This document shows, one piece after another, positions 19,646 to 21,915 of a stretch of DNA of 21,915 nt. Numbering within the stretch: position 1 is the first letter of the stretch; each line of letters starts with the position of its first letter. Source of the stretch: Spirochaetia bacterium (GTDB lineage: Bacteria > Spirochaetota > Spirochaetia > Treponematales > Breznakiellaceae); assembly GCA_025997715.1 (NCBI GenBank), contig BNUY01000033.1, positions 1-21,915 on the forward strand. Direction: 5' to 3'. A program made the position numbers and the translations under genes. The notes beneath the pieces are model-generated. The model saw only the letters and a list, made by a program, of their open reading frames with translations. It searched no databases and was not told the DNA's origin.

Positions 19646-21430
19646 TTATTCCGGCGGCAACTCCGTATTCCCCGAATCCTCCGCCCTAATCTGGACCCGG
19701 CGTATTTTTCCGCTGATGGTCTTGGGAAGTTCGGTGACGAACTCAATGATACGGGGGTATTTGTAGGGGGCGGTGGTCTTCTTTACGTGGGTTTGCAGTT
19801 CCACCTTCAGTTCCTCCGAGGCGGTCCAGCCCTTGGCGAGGATTACGGTGGCCTTGACCACGGTGCCCCGGTCGGGATCGGGGACCCCGGTGATGGCGCA
19901 CTCAAGCACCGAAGGATGTTCCAGCAGGGCGCTTTCCACCTCAAAGGGGCCGATGCGGTAGCCGGAGCTTTTTATCACATCATCGGAGCGGCCCACGAAC
20001 CAGTAGTAGCCGTCTTCATCCCGCCATGCCACGTCCCCGGTGTAGTAGACATCATCGTGCCACACACTATGCGTGAGGGCCGGATCCCGGTAGTAGCCGC
20101 CGAACATGCTGTCCGGGCGGCGTTTGTCGGTGCGCACCACCAACTGGCCCTCCTCGCCCATGCCGCAGGAAGTACCGTCTTCTCTTAGCAGGTCGATGTC
20201 GTAGCCCGGGGAGGGTTTGCCCATGGAACCGGGCTTGGGTTTCAACCAGGGGTAGATGGTGGCCATTACCACCGTAAGTTCCGTCTGGCCGTAACATTCG
20301 TGGAGCGCGAGCCCCGTGCCGGCAAGGAACTGCTCGTATATCTCCGGGTTCAGGGGCTCCCCTGCAACGGAACAGTGTTTCAGCGCGGAAAAATCGTACT
20401 TCGATAAATCCTCTTTGATGAAGAAACGGTACACCGTGGGGGGGGCGCAAAAAGTAGTAAGCTTGTACTTTTCGATAATCTTCAGCATCTCCTGAGGAAC
20501 AAAGCGGTCGTAATCGTAGACGAAAACGCCGGTCCCGCAGATCCACTGGCCGTAGATCTTCCCCCAGGCGGCCTTTGCCCAGCCGGTGTCCGCCACGGTA
20601 AGGTGGAGGCCGCCGGGGACAGCCTGGTGCCAGTACCGGGCGGTGAGGATGTGCCCCAGGGGATAGGCGAAGTTATGCTGAACCATCTTCGGCATACCCG
20701 TGGTGCCGGAGGTAAAGTAGAGGAGCATAATATCATCGTTGGTGTTCACCTTTGGAGGGCGCTTGAAAGTATCCGGGGCTTTTTCCCAAATGGTCTTAAA
20801 GTCCACCCACGGAAATTTGCTTCCCGAAGTCAAGCCCGATTTTGCGGCGGCGGCAGCGGCCCGTTCCGCCGGCTGTACGTCAGCGGGGGTGTGGACGGAG
20901 CGGACAAATGCCTTGTAACGCAGGGCTGCTTTTTTCCCCGGCGTCGTGCCGCCTCCGGCGGCTTGCAGTTTTATTGATGCCTCGTCTACCCGGAGCATCA
21001 CCTGCTCATCGTCCACGCAGATAATGGCGGCGATATCTGCGGCGTCACAGCGGTACACCATGTCCTTGGTGGTCAGGAGGTGGGTGGCGGGGATGGTGAT
21101 GGCGCCGATCTTGTGGAGGCCCAGGATGATGGGCCAGTATTCCCAGCGGCGCTTGAGGATCAGCATCACCGGGTCGCCCTTACCGATTCCTGCGGCGGTG
21201 AGCGCCGCGGCGGCCTTGTCGGAGAGGCGCTTGATATCGGCGTAGGTAAACTCCGCTTCGGCGCCAAGTTCGTCGCACCAGACCAGGGCGCGGGCATTGG
21301 GGGTTTCCGCCGCCCGTGCATCCATCACATCCCAGGCAAAGTTGAAATTCTCCGGGATGGTCACCGAATAATTCGCGTAGTAATCCTCGTAGGAATCAAA
21401 TTCGCTGCGGGGTAAAAATTTGTTCAGCAT
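19646..21430 (-). CDS. AMP-forming acyl-CoA synthetase (acetyl/medium-chain type)
   Basis: A 594-residue member of the ANL adenylating family, converting a carboxylic acid, ATP and CoA to acyl-CoA, AMP and PPi. Visible are the P-loop LLYFTSGTTGMPK (about 236-248), ADTGWAKAAWGKIYG, CYGQTELT, YYTGDVAWRDEDGYYWFVGR, the hinge DDVIKSSGYRIGPFEVE, and the catalytic Lys575 in PKTISGKIRR. An extra Ala-rich stretch (about 155-205, including AERAAAAAAKSG) lies between the N-terminal subdomains and makes it longer than usual. The start is supported by AGGAGG seven bases upstream, which also overlaps the stop codon of the regulator gene before it. Substrate is unknown; XRE-cupin neighbours often accompany this enzyme type. 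Confidence 0.93.
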   Translation of the reverse strand: MLNKFLPRSEFDSYEDYYANYSVTIPENFNFAWDVMDARAAETPNARALVWCDELGAEAEFTYADIKRLSDKAAAALTAAGIGKGDPVMLILKRRWEYWPIILGLHKIGAITIPATHLLTTKDMVYRCDAADIAAIICVDDEQVMLRVDEASIKLQAAGGGTTPGKKAALRYKAFVRSVHTPADVQPAERAAAAAAKSGLTSGSKFPWVDFKTIWEKAPDTFKRPPKVNTNDDIMLLYFTSGTTGMPKMVQHNFAYPLGHILTARYWHQAVPGGLHLTVADTGWAKAAWGKIYGQWICGTGVFVYDYDRFVPQEMLKIIEKYKLTTFCAPPTVYRFFIKEDLSKYDFSALKHCSVAGEPLNPEIYEQFLAGTGLALHECYGQTELTVVMATIYPWLKPKPGSMGKPSPGYDIDLLREDGTSCGMGEEGQLVVRTDKRRPDSMFGGYYRDPALTHSVWHDDVYYTGDVAWRDEDGYYWFVGRSDDVIKSSGYRIGPFEVESALLEHPSVLECAITGVPDPDRGTVVKATVILAKGWTASEELKVELQTHVKKTTAPYKYPRIIEFVTELPKTISGKIRRVQIRAEDSGNTELPPE

Positions 21431-21441
21431 CGCTGCGCCTC

Positions 21442-21870
21442 CTAAAGGACCATGGCAAGAAACCGGGCCCGTTTTCCCCCAATAGCTTTCATGCCGTGGG
21501 GCTCGTTGGAATCATAATACACGCTGTCACCGGGGCCAAGCTCCATCTCATGGCCGCTGATGGAAATAAAAAGCCGGCCCTCAAGGACGTAGTCAAACTC
21601 CTGGCCCGGATGGGTGTTGAGGTTGACGGGTTTTTGTTCCGTGTCCGCAGAGGCCTCCACCAGAAATGGCTCCCCTTTTTTATGGTGAAAGTTGTTGGCC
21701 AGGTTCCAGTAGGTATACATGGGACGCCGGATAACCTGCGGTCCCTCTTCCGCCCGGGTAAGGCAATAGGTTTTAAGCCGGGACGGGGCCCCCAACACTA
21801 ATTCGGTGAGGTCCACCCCGAAACGGTTTGCCAGTTCCACCAGGGCGCCCACGGGAAACTCCGCAGCCCC
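21442..21870 (-). CDS. XRE-cupin transcriptional regulator (N-terminus missing)
   Basis: What remains is the last helices of the HTH domain (SGAAEFPVGALVELANRFGVDLTELVLG), then a linker and a C-terminal cupin (NTHPGQEFDYVLEGRLFISISG, LGPGDSVYYDSNEPHGMKA). The recognition helices should lie upstream but are replaced at 21872 by an inverted copy of the gene's own 3' region, and the frame meets a stop there. A GTG at 21852 would give a 136-residue protein, but this is inside the HTH and not a credible start. The family controls metabolic genes in response to a small ligand. The stop codon TAG is part of the synthetase's Shine-Dalgarno, so the two genes form an operon and it probably regulates the synthetase. 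Confidence 0.8.
   Translation of the reverse strand, partial: GAAEFPVGALVELANRFGVDLTELVLGAPSRLKTYCLTRAEEGPQVIRRPMYTYWNLANNFHHKKGEPFLVEASADTEQKPVNLNTHPGQEFDYVLEGRLFISISGHEMELGPGDSVYYDSNEPHGMKAIGGKRARFLAMVL
21485..21528 (+). repeat. 44-bp inverted repeat, internal arm
   Basis: Lies in the cupin coding region (the codons for DSVYYDSNEPHGMKA). It is the exact reverse complement of 21872-21915. Confidence 0.95.
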
Positions 21871-21871
21871 G

Positions 21872-21915
21872 GACAGCGTGTATTATGATTCCAACGAGCC
21901 CCACGGCATGAAAGC
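21872..21915 (-). repeat. 44-bp inverted repeat, terminal arm at window end
   Basis: An exact reverse complement of 21485-21528 running to the last base of the window, with a 343-bp spacer. Homology ends abruptly at 21871, next to a shared CCGGGG-like microhomology. It cuts the HTH domain of the regulator. Confidence 0.95.

Overview
The window looks like chromosomal DNA from a host-associated spirochaete of the Treponema group, possibly a termite-gut lineage. This is inferred from four things: relaxed-lipobox lipoproteins, a BspA-type leucine-rich-repeat lipoprotein, abundant PIN-type toxin-antitoxin modules, and a Gld-like ABC operon headed by RNase Z. No rRNA or marker gene confirms it, and the species call is low confidence.

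Left part (1-8,800) is accessory DNA. It starts with the N-terminal part of a GH120-like parallel beta-helix protein on the minus strand, preceded by an XRE regulator. Divergent from the regulator is a strong sigma-70 promoter driving a 63-residue protein, whose N-terminus resembles the regulator's C-terminal tail, and a 741-residue LRR lipoprotein. Next come an outer-membrane barrel gene split by a palindromic repeat element, a small lipoprotein, and two PIN toxin-antitoxin cassettes separated by a signal-peptide gene remnant and an AAA/DUF4143 ATPase. The two cassettes share a 74-bp block beyond the toxin 3' end and an antitoxin 5' end plus promoter, while their toxins and antitoxin C-termini differ. 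The toxin of the second cassette carries a one-base frameshift.

Middle part (8,800-12,200) holds a translationally coupled MEMO-family protein and AraC regulator. Divergent from them is a two-TM protein with a 6 x 17-residue Pro/Ala/Glu linker and a degenerate GGDEF-like domain. Both divergent genes lack a Shine-Dalgarno sequence and have a -10-like hexamer only about 6 nt before the ATG, so leaderless transcription is possible.

Right part (12,200-21,915) is more housekeeping-like. A tightly overlapping minus-strand operon encodes RNase Z, ABC ATPase, ABC-2 permease, a GldG-like auxiliary protein and a DUF4340 protein. Upstream are a tRNA-Pro(GGG) with its own promoter and terminator, a GH13_18 glucoside phosphorylase, a CACAGAG-type intergenic repeat, and an AMP-forming acyl-CoA synthetase coupled to an XRE-cupin regulator. 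That regulator's N-terminus is lost because the last 44 bp of the window are an exact reverse complement of 21485-21528, probably a fold-back contig end or an inverted duplication.

The most interesting candidate system is the pair of toxin-antitoxin cassettes with common edges and exchangeable interiors. The split barrel gene, the regulator-tail mimic and the fold-back end are the next best leads.
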